A stretch of 64,000 nt of DNA from Bombilactobacillus mellis (GCF_000967245.1 NZ_KQ033877.1:389660-453659); one strand, 5' to 3'. Shown: positions 10,405 through 20,058, counted from the stretch's first letter. Notes: generated by a model from the letters alone, not told the origin. Numbers and translations: made by a program.

Positions 10405-11061
10405 ATGAATTTAATGCTTATGGGTTTGCCTGGAGCCGGTAAAGGTACACAGGCAGAAAGAATTGTTGACAAATATCATGTGGTTCATGTTTCAACTGGA
10501 GATATGTTCCGAGAGGCAATAGCTAATAAGACCCAAGTAGGTTTAAAGGCCAAGTCTTTTATTGATAAGGGGGAATTGGTTCCCGATGAAGTTACTAATC
10601 AAATCGTTCAGGAAAGATTAGCCCAAGCTGATATCAATCAAGCTGGTTATATGTTAGATGGTTTTCCACGGAATTTAGAGCAGGCGCAAGCTTTAGATGA
10701 GATTAATGCTAATTTAAACAAAAAATTAGACGCAGTGATTGATATTGAAGTTGATCCGCAATTATTAGTAGAACGTTTATCTGGACGTTTCATCTGTAAA
10801 AATTGTGGTGCAACTTATCATAAATTGTATAATCCACCTAAAGTAGCTGGTACTTGTGATCGTTGTGGAAAACATGATTTTTATCAGCGTGAAGACGATC
10901 AGCCCCAAACTGTTAAGAACCGCTTGCATGTGAATATTGAAATGAATACTCCGCTTATTAGTTATTATCAAAAAGCAGGGTTGTTAAATAAAATAAATGG
11001 TGCACAAGAAATTGATCAGGTATTTGCGGAAATTGATGCTGTTTTAAGTAAAATCAATTAA
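10405..11061 (+). CDS. adk: Adenylate kinase
   Basis: Adenylate kinase, 218 residues: ATP + AMP to 2 ADP. The P-loop GLPGAGKGT is at residues 7-15, the STGDMFR AMP-binding motif follows near 31, and the DGFPRN motif is near 84. The LID (about 127-160) contains CxxC...CxxC, the zinc-binding form common in Gram-positives. ATG 10405 lies after GAGGAGATG. It directly follows secY, as in Bacillus and lactobacilli. Confidence 0.97.
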   Translation: MNLMLMGLPGAGKGTQAERIVDKYHVVHVSTGDMFREAIANKTQVGLKAKSFIDKGELVPDEVTNQIVQERLAQADINQAGYMLDGFPRNLEQAQALDEINANLNKKLDAVIDIEVDPQLLVERLSGRFICKNCGATYHKLYNPPKVAGTCDRCGKHDFYQREDDQPQTVKNRLHVNIEMNTPLISYYQKAGLLNKINGAQEIDQVFAEIDAVLSKIN

Positions 11062-11064
11062 TAC

Positions 11065-11093
11065 TTGGCAATATCATTATTGTGTGGTATACT
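11065..11093 (+). promoter_or_regulatory. Sigma-A promoter for infA
   Basis: TTGGCA (11065-11070), a 17-base spacer and TATACT (11088-11093) form a near-consensus vegetative promoter immediately after the adk stop codon. It would give infA-rpmJ-rpsM-rpsK-rpoA-rplQ a start of their own within the supercluster. The transcript would begin at about 11100. Confidence 0.7.
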
Positions 11094-11109
11094 CAGCTGG
11101 TATATTGAC

Positions 11110-11137
11110 TAGTGAGTGCCAAGCTCTCACTATTTTT
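11110..11137 (+). terminator. Promoter-proximal hairpin with U-tract before infA
   Basis: TAGTGAG (11110-11116) and CTCACTA (11126-11132) form a 7-bp stem with a 9-base loop, followed directly by five Ts. It looks like a small intrinsic terminator. It lies about ten bases after the predicted infA start of transcription, so it could end read-through from adk, attenuate infA, or both. Confidence 0.55.
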
Positions 11138-11168
11138 GTGTTCAAAGAGGAACGAGGAGGATACTTTT

Positions 11169-11387
11169 TTGGCTAAGGATGATGTAATCGAAGTTGAGGG
11201 AACTGTCTCTGATACTTTGCCAAATGCAATGTTCAAGGTTAAGTTAGAAAATGGAGCAACTATTTTAGCTCATGTTTCAGGGAAAATCAGGATGCATTAT
11301 ATTCGAATTCTTCCTGGTGATAAGGTTACTGTTGAATTGTCTCCTTATGATCTAACTAAGGGACGTATCACTTACCGTTTCAGATAA
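11169..11387 (+). CDS. infA: Translation initiation factor IF-1
   Basis: IF-1, 72 residues, an OB-fold factor that sits in the ribosomal A site during initiation. A longer in-frame reading from 11112 runs through the upstream hairpin; the family starts [11 protein letters not shown], which fits TTG 11169 behind CGAGGAGG (about 11153-11160). The conserved [17 protein letters not shown] segment is present, and the length is exactly that of the family. Confidence 0.97.
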   Translation: MAKDDVIEVEGTVSDTLPNAMFKVKLENGATILAHVSGKIRMHYIRILPGDKVTVELSPYDLTKGRITYRFR

Positions 11388-11436
11388 TAGTGTTAGTATA
11401 AAGCAGATCCGTCAGTTTTAGATGGGAGGATTTAAT

Positions 11437-11553
11437 ATGAAAGTAAGACCATCAGTTAAACCAATGTGTGAGCATTGCAAAGTTATCAAGCGTAAGGGTC
11501 GCGTAATGATTATTTGTTCAGCTGATCCTAAGCATAAACAAAGACAAGGTTAG
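11437..11553 (+). CDS. rpmJ: 50S ribosomal protein L36
   Basis: L36, 38 residues. It begins [15 protein letters not shown] and ends HKQRQG, with the zinc-binding set Cys-x2-Cys ... Cys ... His of the C+ type. ATG 11437 follows GGGAGGA. It lies between infA and rpsM as in nearly all Firmicutes. Confidence 0.96.
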   Translation: MKVRPSVKPMCEHCKVIKRKGRVMIICSADPKHKQRQG

Positions 11554-11573
11554 TAAAAGGAGGTTAATAGCAT

Positions 11574-11939
11574 ATGGCACGTATTGCAGGTGTAGACTTA
11601 CCTCGTGATAAACGAATAGTAATTGCGCTTACCTATATTTATGGTATTGGAAATACTACTGCTCAAAAGGTTTTAAAAAATGCCCAAATTTCTGAAGATA
11701 TAAGAACACGTGATTTGACACCCGATCAGGAAGAAAAAATCCGGGCCGAGGTTGATAATATCAAAGTGGAAGGCGATTTACGCCGTGAAGTTAGCTTAAA
11801 CATTAAACGTCTTCAAGAAATTGGTTCTTATCGTGGTATGCGTCATCGGCGTGGCTTGCCCGTACGCGGACAAAATACGAAAAATAATGCTCGCACGCGT
11901 AAAGGTAAAAAGACGAGTATTGCTGGTAAGAAAAAATAG
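11574..11939 (+). CDS. rpsM: 30S ribosomal protein S13
   Basis: S13, 121 residues, in the 30S head, contacting the P-site tRNA and L5. It opens [14 protein letters not shown] and has the helix-two-turn-helix segment with YGIGNTTAQ, and the basic C-terminal tail with [22 protein letters not shown] 11574 follows AAAGGAGG. Full length. Confidence 0.97.
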   Translation: MARIAGVDLPRDKRIVIALTYIYGIGNTTAQKVLKNAQISEDIRTRDLTPDQEEKIRAEVDNIKVEGDLRREVSLNIKRLQEIGSYRGMRHRRGLPVRGQNTKNNARTRKGKKTSIAGKKK

Positions 11940-11955
11940 ATAAGGAGGTAAAAAT

Positions 11956-12345
11956 ATGCCAAATAAGAAAACTACGCGTAAGCGTCGTGTGAAAAAGCAT
12001 GTTGAATCTGGTGTAGCACATATTCATTCCACTTTCAATAATACGATCGTAATGATCACAGATGTTCGTGGAAACGCGATTTCTTGGTCTTCAGCTGGAG
12101 CATTGGGCTTTAAAGGAAGTCGTAAATCAACACCTTTTGCAGCCCAAATGGCTGGGGAAGCAGCTGCTAAGGAATCTATGGAACAAGGTATGAAGACAGT
12201 TGAAGTTGCTGTTAAGGGGCCTGGTTCTGGTCGTGAAGCTGCTATTCGTTCTTTGCAGACAACTGGCTTGGAAGTTACTGCTATTAGAGATGTTACTCCT
12301 GTGCCACATAATGGTTCTCGTCCTCCAAAGCGCCGTAGAGTATAG
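11956..12345 (+). CDS. rpsK: 30S ribosomal protein S11
   Basis: S11, 129 residues, on the 30S platform beside the Shine-Dalgarno helix. [17 protein letters not shown] and the C-terminal [17 protein letters not shown] are invariant signatures. ATG 11956 follows TAAGGAGG. Full length. Confidence 0.97.
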   Translation: MPNKKTTRKRRVKKHVESGVAHIHSTFNNTIVMITDVRGNAISWSSAGALGFKGSRKSTPFAAQMAGEAAAKESMEQGMKTVEVAVKGPGSGREAAIRSLQTTGLEVTAIRDVTPVPHNGSRPPKRRRV

Positions 12346-12411
12346 TTTTGACCTTAAGCATAAAATTTTTTGTTGCTAAAAATCGTTGTTGAAAGGGGCA
12401 AAACATAAATA

Positions 12412-13347
12412 ATGATTGAATTCGAAAAACCGGTTATTACAAAAATTGATGAAACAGATAATTATGGCAAATATGTTATTGAGCCTTTGGAACGCGGCTA
12501 TGGAACGACCTTAGGTAATTCCTTAAGACGAGTTTTATTGGCTTCGCTCCCTGGTTCTGCAGTGGCAGATATTCAAATTGACGGAGTTTTGCATGAATTT
12601 TCAACTATTGATGGCGTTTTAGAAGATGTAACAGAAATTGTTTTAAACATTAAAAAGTTATCTCTAAAATTGCACAGCGATGAAAAGAAAGTTGAAATTA
12701 ATGTTGATGGACCTAAGCGGGTGACAGCAGCAGATATTGAAACTGATGCAGATTTAGAAATTTTAGATCCTGATCAGTATATTTGTTCTGTAGCCGATGG
12801 CGGGCATTTTCATATGCAAATGACTGTGAAAACCGGTCGGGGTTATACTCCTGCTGAACAGAATAAAACTGATGAAACTCCAATTGGTGTTTTGCCTGTA
12901 GATTCAATTTTTACCCCAGTTTCTCGTGTCAACTATCAGGTTGAACATACTCGAGTAGGGAAACGTAACGATTTCGATAAATTAACTCTGGACGTTTGGA
13001 CAAATGGTTCGATTGATCCACGTGAAGCAATTAGTTTGGCTGCTAAAGTCTTAACTGAACATTTGACTATTTTTGTCGACTTGACTGATGAAGCCAAAAA
13101 TGCAGATATGATGATCGAAAAAGAGGAAACTCGTAAAGAGAAAAAACTCGAAATGACTATTGAAGAGCTGGATCTATCTGTACGTTCTTATAATTGCTTA
13201 AAGCGTGCCGGTATCAATACAGTTCAAGAACTAACTGATAAAACTGAATCAGACATGATGAAAGTGAGAAATCTGGGCCGCAAGTCCTTAGAAGAAGTTA
13301 AGGAAAAATTGGCTAATTTAGGTTTGTCATTACGTCAGGATGATTAG
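12412..13347 (+). CDS. rpoA: RNA polymerase alpha subunit
   Basis: RpoA, 311 residues. The N-terminal assembly domain (about 1-230) carries [18 protein letters not shown] short linker leads to the C-terminal domain (about 250-311) with [17 protein letters not shown] and [15 protein letters not shown], the part that contacts UP elements and activators. ATG 12412 is preceded by GAAAGGGG at a longer than usual spacing of about 14 bases, and a longer (67-base) gap follows rpsK, so expression may be tuned separately from the ribosomal proteins. Confidence 0.97.
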   Translation: MIEFEKPVITKIDETDNYGKYVIEPLERGYGTTLGNSLRRVLLASLPGSAVADIQIDGVLHEFSTIDGVLEDVTEIVLNIKKLSLKLHSDEKKVEINVDGPKRVTAADIETDADLEILDPDQYICSVADGGHFHMQMTVKTGRGYTPAEQNKTDETPIGVLPVDSIFTPVSRVNYQVEHTRVGKRNDFDKLTLDVWTNGSIDPREAISLAAKVLTEHLTIFVDLTDEAKNADMMIEKEETRKEKKLEMTIEELDLSVRSYNCLKRAGINTVQELTDKTESDMMKVRNLGRKSLEEVKEKLANLGLSLRQDD

Positions 13348-13369
13348 TTGAAAAGGAGGCAAAGAGACA

Positions 13370-13750
13370 ATGAGTTATCGTAAATTAGGGCGATCTTCCG
13401 ATGTCCGTAATGCAATGTTACGTGATTTGACGACAGATCTATTCATTCATGAACGAATAGTTACTACTGAAACACGGGCAAAAGAAGTCAGAAAAACTGC
13501 TGAAAAAATGATTACTTTAGCAAAAAAAGGCGACTTACATTCTCGGCGTTTAGTTTCTAGTTACATTCGTAAAGAAGTAGCTAATATTAGCGAAGAAGAT
13601 GACGCCGTTGTTATTCAATCAGCTTTGCAAAAGTTGTTTAGTGACATTGCACCACGTTATAAAGAGCGTCAAGGTGGTTATACCCGTATTTTAAAGACTG
13701 CTCCAAGACGTGGAGATGCAGCACCAATGGCAATTATTGAGTTGGTTTAG
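13370..13750 (+). CDS. rplQ: 50S ribosomal protein L17
   Basis: L17, 126 residues, near the tunnel exit. [19 protein letters not shown] at the N-terminus and the ending [25 protein letters not shown] (residues about 102-126) are typical. ATG 13370 follows AAAGGAGG. It closes the alpha operon; no strong intrinsic terminator was found in the short stretch before the converging gene. Confidence 0.96.
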   Translation: MSYRKLGRSSDVRNAMLRDLTTDLFIHERIVTTETRAKEVRKTAEKMITLAKKGDLHSRRLVSSYIRKEVANISEEDDAVVIQSALQKLFSDIAPRYKERQGGYTRILKTAPRRGDAAPMAIIELV

Positions 13751-13853
13751 TCTTATTTAATTATTTGAAATAGTTATTTAATATCATTCTTTCGATTAGT
13801 AGTGAGCGTAACGATGTTGGTCAAAAACTAAGTCTAGCTCTAATGCTTCTGCG

Positions 13854-14510
13854 CTACTTTTCGGGAATGATTTTTTTATATCTGGTTTTTTGTAACTTCT
13901 GAGGATTTTTACCGTATTCATCTAAAGCCGCATGCCATTGTTGAGCTTGTTGATAATCAGTTGTCATGTCAGGCTGATTTTCAAAATATTTTTGGGCAGC
14001 TAAGTATGTTATTTTTGGCGGAAGAAGATTTAGTGTGCTATAAAAACGCAGACAATATTTATCAGGTACAAAAACCGGTCGTTTAAAGACATAGAGAATC
14101 ATGACATCGGCAGTTTCCGGTCCGATCCCTTTAATTTTATTTAGTTCTTGGCGCAGTTGGATTGTAGTTGCGTCCTTGAATAAGTTGAGATCGTAGTAGT
14201 AGTGTGCCAGCCAATGGGCAAAACTCTGCAAACGTGCAGCTTTTACATGATAAAAACCACTGGGGTAAAGGGCCTGTTCTAATTGTTCCTTGTTCAATTT
14301 TTGCAACCGAACCCAAGTTTGATTATAGGGTTGATCAAAGATATGATAGGCCTGCAAATTTTTAATAGCCTGTTCGACATTATGGCTGGTAGTTTGCTGG
14401 ATTAAAATGGCTTCCATTAAAATCTGATTGGGATTATCATATTGCCACCATCCGGAAATTTCAGATTGATAGACTTTGACCAGTATGTTTAGGGGATCAA
14501 AAAGCGACAT
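13854..14510 (-). CDS. MagIII-like HhH-GPD DNA glycosylase
   Basis: A 218-residue helix-hairpin-helix glycosylase of the endonuclease III superfamily. The hairpin KIKGIGPETAD (about 125-135) has Glu where endonuclease III has its catalytic Lys, and the catalytic Asp is kept at 150 (VFVPDKY). There is no C-terminal four-Cys iron-sulfur loop. These features match the COG2231/MagIII group, monofunctional glycosylases that remove 3-methyladenine, so that activity is inferred; the C-terminal WHAALDEYGK resembles the MagIII lysine region. It stands alone, opposite its neighbours, between rplQ and ecfA1. A protein-like reading continues in another frame past its stop. Confidence 0.8.
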   Translation of the reverse strand: MSLFDPLNILVKVYQSEISGWWQYDNPNQILMEAILIQQTTSHNVEQAIKNLQAYHIFDQPYNQTWVRLQKLNKEQLEQALYPSGFYHVKAARLQSFAHWLAHYYYDLNLFKDATTIQLRQELNKIKGIGPETADVMILYVFKRPVFVPDKYCLRFYSTLNLLPPKITYLAAQKYFENQPDMTTDYQQAQQWHAALDEYGKNPQKLQKTRYKKIIPEK

Positions 14511-14576
14511 AGTTCTACTCCTTAACTTAAGACTATGATATTATACTTTAGAAAACTATTATTGACGGAGAAGATT

Positions 14577-15413
14577 ATGGATCCAATAATATCTTTACAA
14601 GACGTAACTTTTACATATGAAAATGCCCAACACCCGGCCTTAAGTGAAATTACTTTTCAAATACAACCGCAGCAATGGGTAGCAATTGTAGGCCTAAATG
14701 GAAGCGGCAAAAGTACTTTATCTAAACTTATAAATGGGCTATTACCGGCTGATTCTGGTACTATTAAAATTGCAGGAAAAGTATTGTCTGAACAAACGGT
14801 CTGGAATATTCGCCGCGATATTGGAATTATTTTTCAAAATCCCGATCATCAATTTGTCGGAGCCACAGTAGAAGACGATGTAGCTTTTGGATTAGAAAAT
14901 CAAAATATGCCACGAACCAAAATGGTTGCGCGCGTTAAATGGGCTTTAGCCCAAGTGCATATGACTGAGTTTGCTCATAAAGCTCCGCAAACCTTATCCG
15001 GAGGGCAAAAGCAGCGGGTAGCTATTGCTGGAATTATTGCTTTGCAACCAAAAATTATTATTATGGATGAATCTACAAGTATGTTGGATCCCAACGGCCG
15101 GCAAGATATCCTACAAATTATGAGAAACTTGCAGCAGCAATTGGGAATAACTATTTTATCGATTACCCATGATATGGCAGAAATTGTTCAAGCTGATCTA
15201 ATTATAGCTTTAAAGGATGGTAAAATTCAAAAGCAAACGACTGTACAGGAGTTATTTTCCGATATAGATAGTTTAACCAATATTGGCTTACAGCCTCCCT
15301 TTACGAGCCGTTTGCAAGTATTGCTACGGCAAGCCGGGATTCCGTTAACAACAGCTTATCAAACCAAACAGAGATTGGCAGATGAATTATGGCAATTACA
15401 TTTAAAAACGTAA
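14577..15413 (+). CDS. ecfA1: ECF transporter ATPase EcfA1
   Basis: First ATPase of the energy-coupling factor module for vitamin and metal uptake, 278 residues. Walker [10 protein letters not shown] is at 39-47, the signature [10 protein letters not shown] near 143, and Walker [14 protein letters not shown], whose DEST in place of DEPT is typical of EcfA1. A longer in-frame reading from 14535 lacks a ribosome-binding site; CGGAG at 14566-14570 supports ATG 14577. The gene overlaps ecfA2 by 25 bases. EcfA1, EcfA2 and EcfT form a shared module used by separate substrate-binding S components, none of which is encoded in this window. Confidence 0.95.
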   Translation: MDPIISLQDVTFTYENAQHPALSEITFQIQPQQWVAIVGLNGSGKSTLSKLINGLLPADSGTIKIAGKVLSEQTVWNIRRDIGIIFQNPDHQFVGATVEDDVAFGLENQNMPRTKMVARVKWALAQVHMTEFAHKAPQTLSGGQKQRVAIAGIIALQPKIIIMDESTSMLDPNGRQDILQIMRNLQQQLGITILSITHDMAEIVQADLIIALKDGKIQKQTTVQELFSDIDSLTNIGLQPPFTSRLQVLLRQAGIPLTTAYQTKQRLADELWQLHLKT

Positions 15414-16249
15414 CACATGTGTATCAACCGGGAGGACCTTTAGAATATGAAGGACTGACTAATGTTAGCTTTGAAATACCAGATGGTTGTTTTACTGCTA
15501 TTATCGGTCAAACAGGTAGTGGTAAATCAACTTTAGTTCAACATATCAATGCTTTATTGAAGCCAACCTCCGGAACAATAAAAATTGGCGAACGTATTAT
15601 TACATCGGAAACCAAAAATAAGCATCTAAAACCTTTGCGCCAACAGGTGGGCATGGTATTTCAACTACCAGAACAACAATTATTTGCCGAAACAGTTCTG
15701 GATGATATCAGTTTTGGTCCCCAAAATTTTGGCATGACCCAACAACAAGCACAGAAAACCGCCTATCAAATGTTAGACTTAGTCCGTTTACCAGCAAGTG
15801 TGGCTTCAAAATCACCTTTTGATTTATCAGGTGGTCAAATGCGCCGGGTTGCCATTGCCGGTGTACTGGCCTCTCAACCAACAGTATTGATTTTAGATGA
15901 ACCAACCGCTGGTTTGGATCCACAAGGGCATCAAGAATTAATGGATCTGTTTTATCAATTGAACCAACAAGGGACCACAATTATTTTAATTTCTCATCAA
16001 ATGGAAGATGTGGCTCGCTACGCCCAGCAAGTCCTGGTAATGGATCAAGCTCATTTAATTCGGGATGATCAGCCCCAAGCTATTTTTAATGATCGTGCTT
16101 TTTTACAGGCGCATAATTTATTGGAGCCGGAAAGCACTCAATTTGCGCGTCAGTTAGCACAAAAGGGATTTAAGTTTAATAAACTGCCGATTACTGAAGA
16201 GCAATTGGCTCAGCAATTAATTCCCCAATTAGGAGGCCATTATGGGTAA
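15389..16249 (+). CDS. ecfA2: ECF transporter ATPase EcfA2
   Basis: Second ECF ATPase, 286 residues. Walker [10 protein letters not shown] is at 40-48, the signature [10 protein letters not shown] follows near 142, and Walker [13 protein letters not shown]. It starts at ATG 15389 inside ecfA1 and ends 8 bases into ecfT, so the three genes are tightly coupled. The C-terminal 60 residues are the extra domain typical of EcfA proteins. It pairs with EcfA1 on the inner face of the membrane. Confidence 0.95.
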   Translation: MAITFKNVTHVYQPGGPLEYEGLTNVSFEIPDGCFTAIIGQTGSGKSTLVQHINALLKPTSGTIKIGERIITSETKNKHLKPLRQQVGMVFQLPEQQLFAETVLDDISFGPQNFGMTQQQAQKTAYQMLDLVRLPASVASKSPFDLSGGQMRRVAIAGVLASQPTVLILDEPTAGLDPQGHQELMDLFYQLNQQGTTIILISHQMEDVARYAQQVLVMDQAHLIRDDQPQAIFNDRAFLQAHNLLEPESTQFARQLAQKGFKFNKLPITEEQLAQQLIPQLGGHYG

Positions 16250-17036
16250 AATGATTATTGGCCGTTATTTGCCTGGAAACTCAATAATTCATCAATTGGA
16301 TCCGCGTTGTAAATTTATTGCTACTTTTATTTTTGTAGCAATTGTTTTCTTAGCTAATAATTGGTTAACTTATTTGATTTTGAGTATTTTTGTTTTAGTA
16401 GCAGTAGCTTTTTCACAGGTTTCCCTAGGCTTTTTTATTAGAGGAATCAGGCCCATGATTTTTTTGATTTTATTTACTGTGGCCTTACAAGTGCTGTTTA
16501 CTCCAGGGGGTCAACCTTTTTGGCAATGGTGGATTTTTTCGTTATCAAATTTGAGCATTAAAAACGGTATCTTTATATTCATGCGTTTTTTACTGATCAT
16601 TTTGATTTCTACTTTATTAACCATTACTACTACACCGCTGCAAATGTCTGACGCCGTGGGAGCAATTCTCAAGCCTTTAAAAGTGGTGCATTTTCCTGTA
16701 GAAGAAGTAGCTTTAATGCTTTCAATTGCGTTGCAATTTATTCCTTTATTATCAGATGAAACTACTAAAATTATGAATGCCCAACGCGCGCGGGGAGTGG
16801 ACTTTGGTGATGGCAATCTTTTTCAACAGCTGAAAGCTATCGTTCCAATTTTAATTCCTTTGTTTGTGAGCAGTTTTAATATTGCTTATGATCTATCGAT
16901 TGCTATGGAATCACGCGGCTATCAAAGCAGTTCTCATCGCAGTAAATACCGGCAATTACATTGGCAAGGTGCTGATTCTTTAGTAATATTATTATTTATA
17001 GTTTTGACAATTTTGTTAATTATATTTCGGAGTTAG
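16242..17036 (+). CDS. ecfT: ECF transporter transmembrane subunit EcfT
   Basis: EcfT, 264 residues, the membrane scaffold that couples the two ATPases to S components. It starts with [19 protein letters not shown], the conserved N-terminal motif, followed by several hydrophobic helices. The cytoplasmic coupling helices contain an Ala-Arg-Gly type motif ([10 protein letters not shown], about 184-193) and ESRGY (about 222). ATG 16242 follows TTAGGAGG. Only 4 bases separate it from truA. Confidence 0.95.
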   Translation: MGKMIIGRYLPGNSIIHQLDPRCKFIATFIFVAIVFLANNWLTYLILSIFVLVAVAFSQVSLGFFIRGIRPMIFLILFTVALQVLFTPGGQPFWQWWIFSLSNLSIKNGIFIFMRFLLIILISTLLTITTTPLQMSDAVGAILKPLKVVHFPVEEVALMLSIALQFIPLLSDETTKIMNAQRARGVDFGDGNLFQQLKAIVPILIPLFVSSFNIAYDLSIAMESRGYQSSSHRSKYRQLHWQGADSLVILLFIVLTILLIIFRS

Positions 17037-17040
17037 TTGG

Positions 17041-17802
17041 ATGACAGTTTATAAATTGACCGTACAATATGATGGTACTCGTTATCATGGTTTTCAACGT
17101 CAGCCTAATTTGTTGACTATTCAAGGGACTATTGAGAAAGCTTTAGCAATTATGACTAAAGGCCAACCTGTAAATTTGGTGGCCGCTGGAAGAACTGATG
17201 CTGGTGTTCATGCTTTAGGGCAGGTGATTTCATTTGCGTATCCGGGAAATATTCCCGCGGATAAGATGGTAAAGGCCTTAAATAGTTTAATGCCGCGAGA
17301 TATTTTATTTGTTGGCGGCGTGATTGCTGTACCTGATTTTAATGCCCGTTTTGATGCTTTAGGTAAAATTTATGAATATCGGGTTGCCTTGGGACGTTAT
17401 ACGAATCCTTTTTTGCGGCTATACACAGGCCACTATCCGTTTGCACTGGATTTATCAAAAATTCAAACTGCGTTGTTAGATGTTATAGGAACGCATAATT
17501 TTGCCAGCTTTGAAGCTAGCGGTGGAGTTATTCGCAATAAGGTGCGGACCATTTATACAGCCGATCTGGATACTACTAACTATCCACAAGAAATAAAATT
17601 TATTTTTCACGGTGATGGTTTCTTATATAACATGGTGCGGATTATGGTAGCAACCTTATTGGAAATTGGCAGTGGTCGGCGGGATGTGCATGATTTTTTG
17701 CGTCTTTATCAAGTTCAGGATCGTCAACAGGCACGTTTGACCGCTCCTGCCAGCGGCCTTTATTTAAAAAAAGTTTTTTATCCAAGTAGTAATATTGACT
17801 AA
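17041..17802 (+). CDS. truA: tRNA pseudouridine synthase A
   Basis: TruA, 253 residues, converts uridines 38-40 of the tRNA anticodon arm to pseudouridine. The catalytic Asp53 lies in GRTDAGVHA, and [14 protein letters not shown]-like N-terminal residues and the C-terminal [10 protein letters not shown] motif are present. It follows ecfT by 4 bases, in an arrangement conserved in lactobacilli. Its last codons contain the -35 box of the rplM promoter. Confidence 0.96.
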   Translation: MTVYKLTVQYDGTRYHGFQRQPNLLTIQGTIEKALAIMTKGQPVNLVAAGRTDAGVHALGQVISFAYPGNIPADKMVKALNSLMPRDILFVGGVIAVPDFNARFDALGKIYEYRVALGRYTNPFLRLYTGHYPFALDLSKIQTALLDVIGTHNFASFEASGGVIRNKVRTIYTADLDTTNYPQEIKFIFHGDGFLYNMVRIMVATLLEIGSGRRDVHDFLRLYQVQDRQQARLTAPASGLYLKKVFYPSSNID

Positions 17803-17823
17803 TATATAGAGAAGTAGTATATT
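17795..17823 (+). promoter_or_regulatory. Sigma-A promoter for rplM-rpsI
   Basis: TTGACT (17795-17800), a 17-base spacer and TATATT (17818-17823). The -35 box overlaps the truA stop codon. The predicted transcript start, near 17830, coincides with the beginning of the L13 leader. Confidence 0.75.
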
Positions 17824-17828
17824 TGTAA

Positions 17829-17899
17829 ATGGTATTGTTTACCCCACGATAGGCCCCGGAAAACTTATTGAGTGTGTAAACAGACACAGATATTGGAGG
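17829..17899 (+). ncRNA. Ribosomal protein L13 leader
   Basis: About 70 bases between the promoter and the rplM start. TGTTTAC (17835-17841) can pair with GTAAACA (17876-17882), closing a structure whose middle contains CCCCACGATAGGCCCCGG; the ribosome-binding site GGAGG follows directly. Position, size and sequence fit the L13 leader family, in which excess L13 is thought to repress rplM-rpsI. Assignment is from recognition, not a covariance search. Confidence 0.7.
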
Positions 17900-17906
17900 A
17901 AATTAC

Positions 17907-18350
17907 ATGCGTACAACACCTTTAGCTAAACCAAGCGAAGTTGAACGTAAATGGTATCTTATAGATGCAACTGATGTCGTTTTAGGACGATTGTCTACTG
18001 TTGTTGCTACAATTTTACGTGGCAAAAATAAACCGATCTTTACCCCAAATATTGATACGGGTGATCATGTTATTGTAATTAATGCTGATAAAATTAAATT
18101 AACTGGGAAAAAGGCTACAAAGAAGTTTTATTACCATCACAGTAATCATCCCGGTGGTTTAAAAGTTAAAACTGCTGGTCAGATTCGCGAGAATACTCCA
18201 GAAAAGTTAATTGAAATTTCTGTTCGCGGAATGTTGCCAAAAAATTCCCTTGGCCGTCAACAATTTAAGAAACTTCATGTATATGCTGGTGCAGAGCACA
18301 ATCATATGGCTCAACAACCTGAAGTTTTAGACATTAATCAGTTGATTTAA
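17907..18350 (+). CDS. rplM: 50S ribosomal protein L13
   Basis: L13, 147 residues, an early-assembly 50S protein. It has [19 protein letters not shown] at the N-terminus and the [11 protein letters not shown] motif near residue 112. ATG 17907 follows TGGAGGA inside the end of the leader RNA. It is followed by rpsI after 13 bases. Confidence 0.97.
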   Translation: MRTTPLAKPSEVERKWYLIDATDVVLGRLSTVVATILRGKNKPIFTPNIDTGDHVIVINADKIKLTGKKATKKFYYHHSNHPGGLKVKTAGQIRENTPEKLIEISVRGMLPKNSLGRQQFKKLHVYAGAEHNHMAQQPEVLDINQLI

Positions 18351-18363
18351 GGAGGAAAAGAAT

Positions 18364-18756
18364 TTGGCACAATTATCTTATGCTGGAACTGGCCGTCGTA
18401 AAGACTCTGTGGCTCGTGTTCGTTTAGTACCTGGAAAAGGTAACGTTACTATTAATAAACGGGATGCAAAAGATTATATCCCTTCTGCAAGTTTAATCAA
18501 AGATTTGAAACAACCACTAGATATTACTGAAACAACAGATAGCTATGATGTTTTAGTTAATGTTCGTGGTGGTGGTTTTTCTGGTCAAGCTGGTGCGATC
18601 CGTCATGGTATTGCACGGGCCTTGTTAGAAGTTGATCCCGATTTTCGGGGACCATTAAAGCGTGCGGGTATGTTAACTCGTGATCCGCGAATGAAGGAAC
18701 GGAAGAAGCCAGGTCTCAAGAAAGCTCGTAAAGCTTCACAATTTTCAAAACGTTAA
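18364..18756 (+). CDS. rpsI: 30S ribosomal protein S9
   Basis: S9, 130 residues, whose C-terminal tail touches the P-site tRNA. The sequence [19 protein letters not shown] and the tail [14 protein letters not shown] are typical, ending in the essential Lys-Arg. TTG 18364 follows AAGGAGG. It is the last gene of the rplM-rpsI unit, before a strong terminator. Confidence 0.97.
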   Translation: MAQLSYAGTGRRKDSVARVRLVPGKGNVTINKRDAKDYIPSASLIKDLKQPLDITETTDSYDVLVNVRGGGFSGQAGAIRHGIARALLEVDPDFRGPLKRAGMLTRDPRMKERKKPGLKKARKASQFSKR

Positions 18757-18777
18757 TCGTTATTATATCAAGATTGC

Positions 18778-18811
18778 AGACACTTTCTCATTGCGAGAAG
18801 GTGTCTTTTTT
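18778..18811 (+). terminator. Intrinsic terminator after rpsI
   Basis: AGACACTTTCTC pairs with GAGAAGGTGTCT (12-bp stem, 4-base loop ATTG/ATGC region), followed by a run of Ts to 18811. It ends the rplM-rpsI transcript and with it the ribosomal supercluster. Confidence 0.9.
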
Positions 18812-18894
18812 CGTTGTGGTCATGGAAAAGGTAATGACAGTATTCCATCAGATTATAAGCCAATATAGGTAATAAATTTTTCTGCCGCATTTCA

Positions 18895-19221
18895 TTGTGC
18901 TTTTTCAGGTATATGAGAATAAGTATTGAGTGCATTTCACGCATTCGAATAGTTATTTGTCCGCATATCCCCTTTTATTTTTATTGGAGCTGTTGTGGGT
19001 ATTTTTTTGACGTGGAAAAAATATTAAATAGTCAAATTTTTCCATTTAATAAAAATCTAATTAATGTTGGTAGCGTGGGGAATCCACTAAGTATATTCAG
19101 AGAGTCGGAGTTTGATAGTGTTTTTCATGAAACTACTTAATCCCAGTATCTAATTGTCGAAAGGAATTTTGGTGCTAAAGAAGATGGTTCTGGCTTGTCA
19201 TATAAGTTTAGTAAGAAATAA
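18895..19221 (+). pseudogene. Remnant of a small membrane-protein gene
   Basis: This 580-base stretch between the rpsI terminator and the HAD gene holds no intact gene but does hold protein-like fragments. Frame 1 runs open from 18895 to TAA 19138, and after that stop continues in frame for 26 codons to TAA 19219 (ending LSYKFSKK). A second frame at 18962-19027 encodes a clear membrane segment, PFIFIGAVVGIFLTWKKY. One frameshift and one nonsense change would join these pieces. No ribosome-binding site is evident. I do not recognise the parent family. Confidence 0.4.
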
Positions 19222-19277
19222 AACCATTTTTTCAACACTCAGATATTTTTCCTGCTTACTTAGCTTGTTAATAATTT

Positions 19278-19304
19278 AAGCACTTTCCTTCAGGAAAGTG
19301 CTTT
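19278..19304 (+). terminator. Perfect hairpin downstream of the gene remnant
   Basis: AAGCACTTTCC (19278-19288) and GGAAAGTGCTT (19293-19303) form an 11-bp perfect stem with a TTCA loop. The trailing T-tract is weak (TTTGTTATATTTA). It probably terminated the now degraded gene. Confidence 0.6.
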
Positions 19305-19390
19305 GTTATATTTAATAATAAACGCAATCGAAGACAGAATATTTTGTTGAAGAGCTTTCTTACCTCATGCAAAATTAAAGGAGATTATTG

Positions 19391-20038
19391 ATGATTAAGG
19401 CAGTTTTATTCGATATTGATGGAACCTTATTAGATACAGAAAAGCAAGTGATAGCCGGATTACAAGAGACCTTACGCGAACAAAAAGGATTTCAAGTAGC
19501 TGCCGAGGATTTATTTTATACTTTAGGGATCCCGGGAAAACAAGTAGTAGCAGATTTTGCCGACTCGGATTCTGAAAGTGACCAGTTACTTCAGAGTTGG
19601 GAAAGTAAGATGAAAACTAATTTTAAAGATGTTCAAATATTTCCCGGAATTATTGATTTGTTAGAGGGACTGCGAGAGAAGGGTTTATTATTGGCGATTG
19701 TTACTTCTAAAAATAAATCAGAATTTGTAGATGAAGTAACTCCTTTTGGACTGAATTCTTATTTTCAAGCAGTGATTACAGCGTCGGACACGCTCAAACA
19801 TAAACCTAATCCGGAACCGGTCTTAAAGGGTTTGGACGAGTTACAGGTTTTAGCCGAACAAGCTATTTATGTAGGCGATGCTGTTTATGATTTACGCAGC
19901 GGCAAAGCCGCCGGGACTAAATTTGCTTTGGCTACCTGGGGGGCAAAATTTCATTCAGAATTTGAGCAAGCTGATTATCAATTACAACACCCACAAGATC
20001 TTTTACAGATTATTACAAAAGAAAATTCGAGTAATTAA
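19391..20038 (+). CDS. HAD-family phosphatase, phosphoglycolate phosphatase-like
   Basis: A 215-residue HAD hydrolase of the Gph/beta-phosphoglucomutase branch. Motif I DIDGT (D8, D10) holds the nucleophile. The helical cap (about 15-85) follows, then motif II TSKNK (about 115), motif III KHKPNPEP (about 139), and motif IV GDAVYDLRSG (about 165). ATG 19391 follows AAAGGAGA; an in-frame TTG at 19388 overlaps less well. The substrate cannot be read from sequence; phosphoglycolate or pyrophosphate (PpaX-like) are plausible. It is a single-gene unit. Confidence 0.85.
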   Translation: MIKAVLFDIDGTLLDTEKQVIAGLQETLREQKGFQVAAEDLFYTLGIPGKQVVADFADSDSESDQLLQSWESKMKTNFKDVQIFPGIIDLLEGLREKGLLLAIVTSKNKSEFVDEVTPFGLNSYFQAVITASDTLKHKPNPEPVLKGLDELQVLAEQAIYVGDAVYDLRSGKAAGTKFALATWGAKFHSEFEQADYQLQHPQDLLQIITKENSSN

Positions 20039-20058
20039 ACCATAATAGTAAAATAACC

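Noticed and set aside
11112-11168. A longer IF-1 beginning in the infA leader
   Set aside because: The extension crosses the hairpin and has no match to IF-1; TTG 11169 gives the exact family length.
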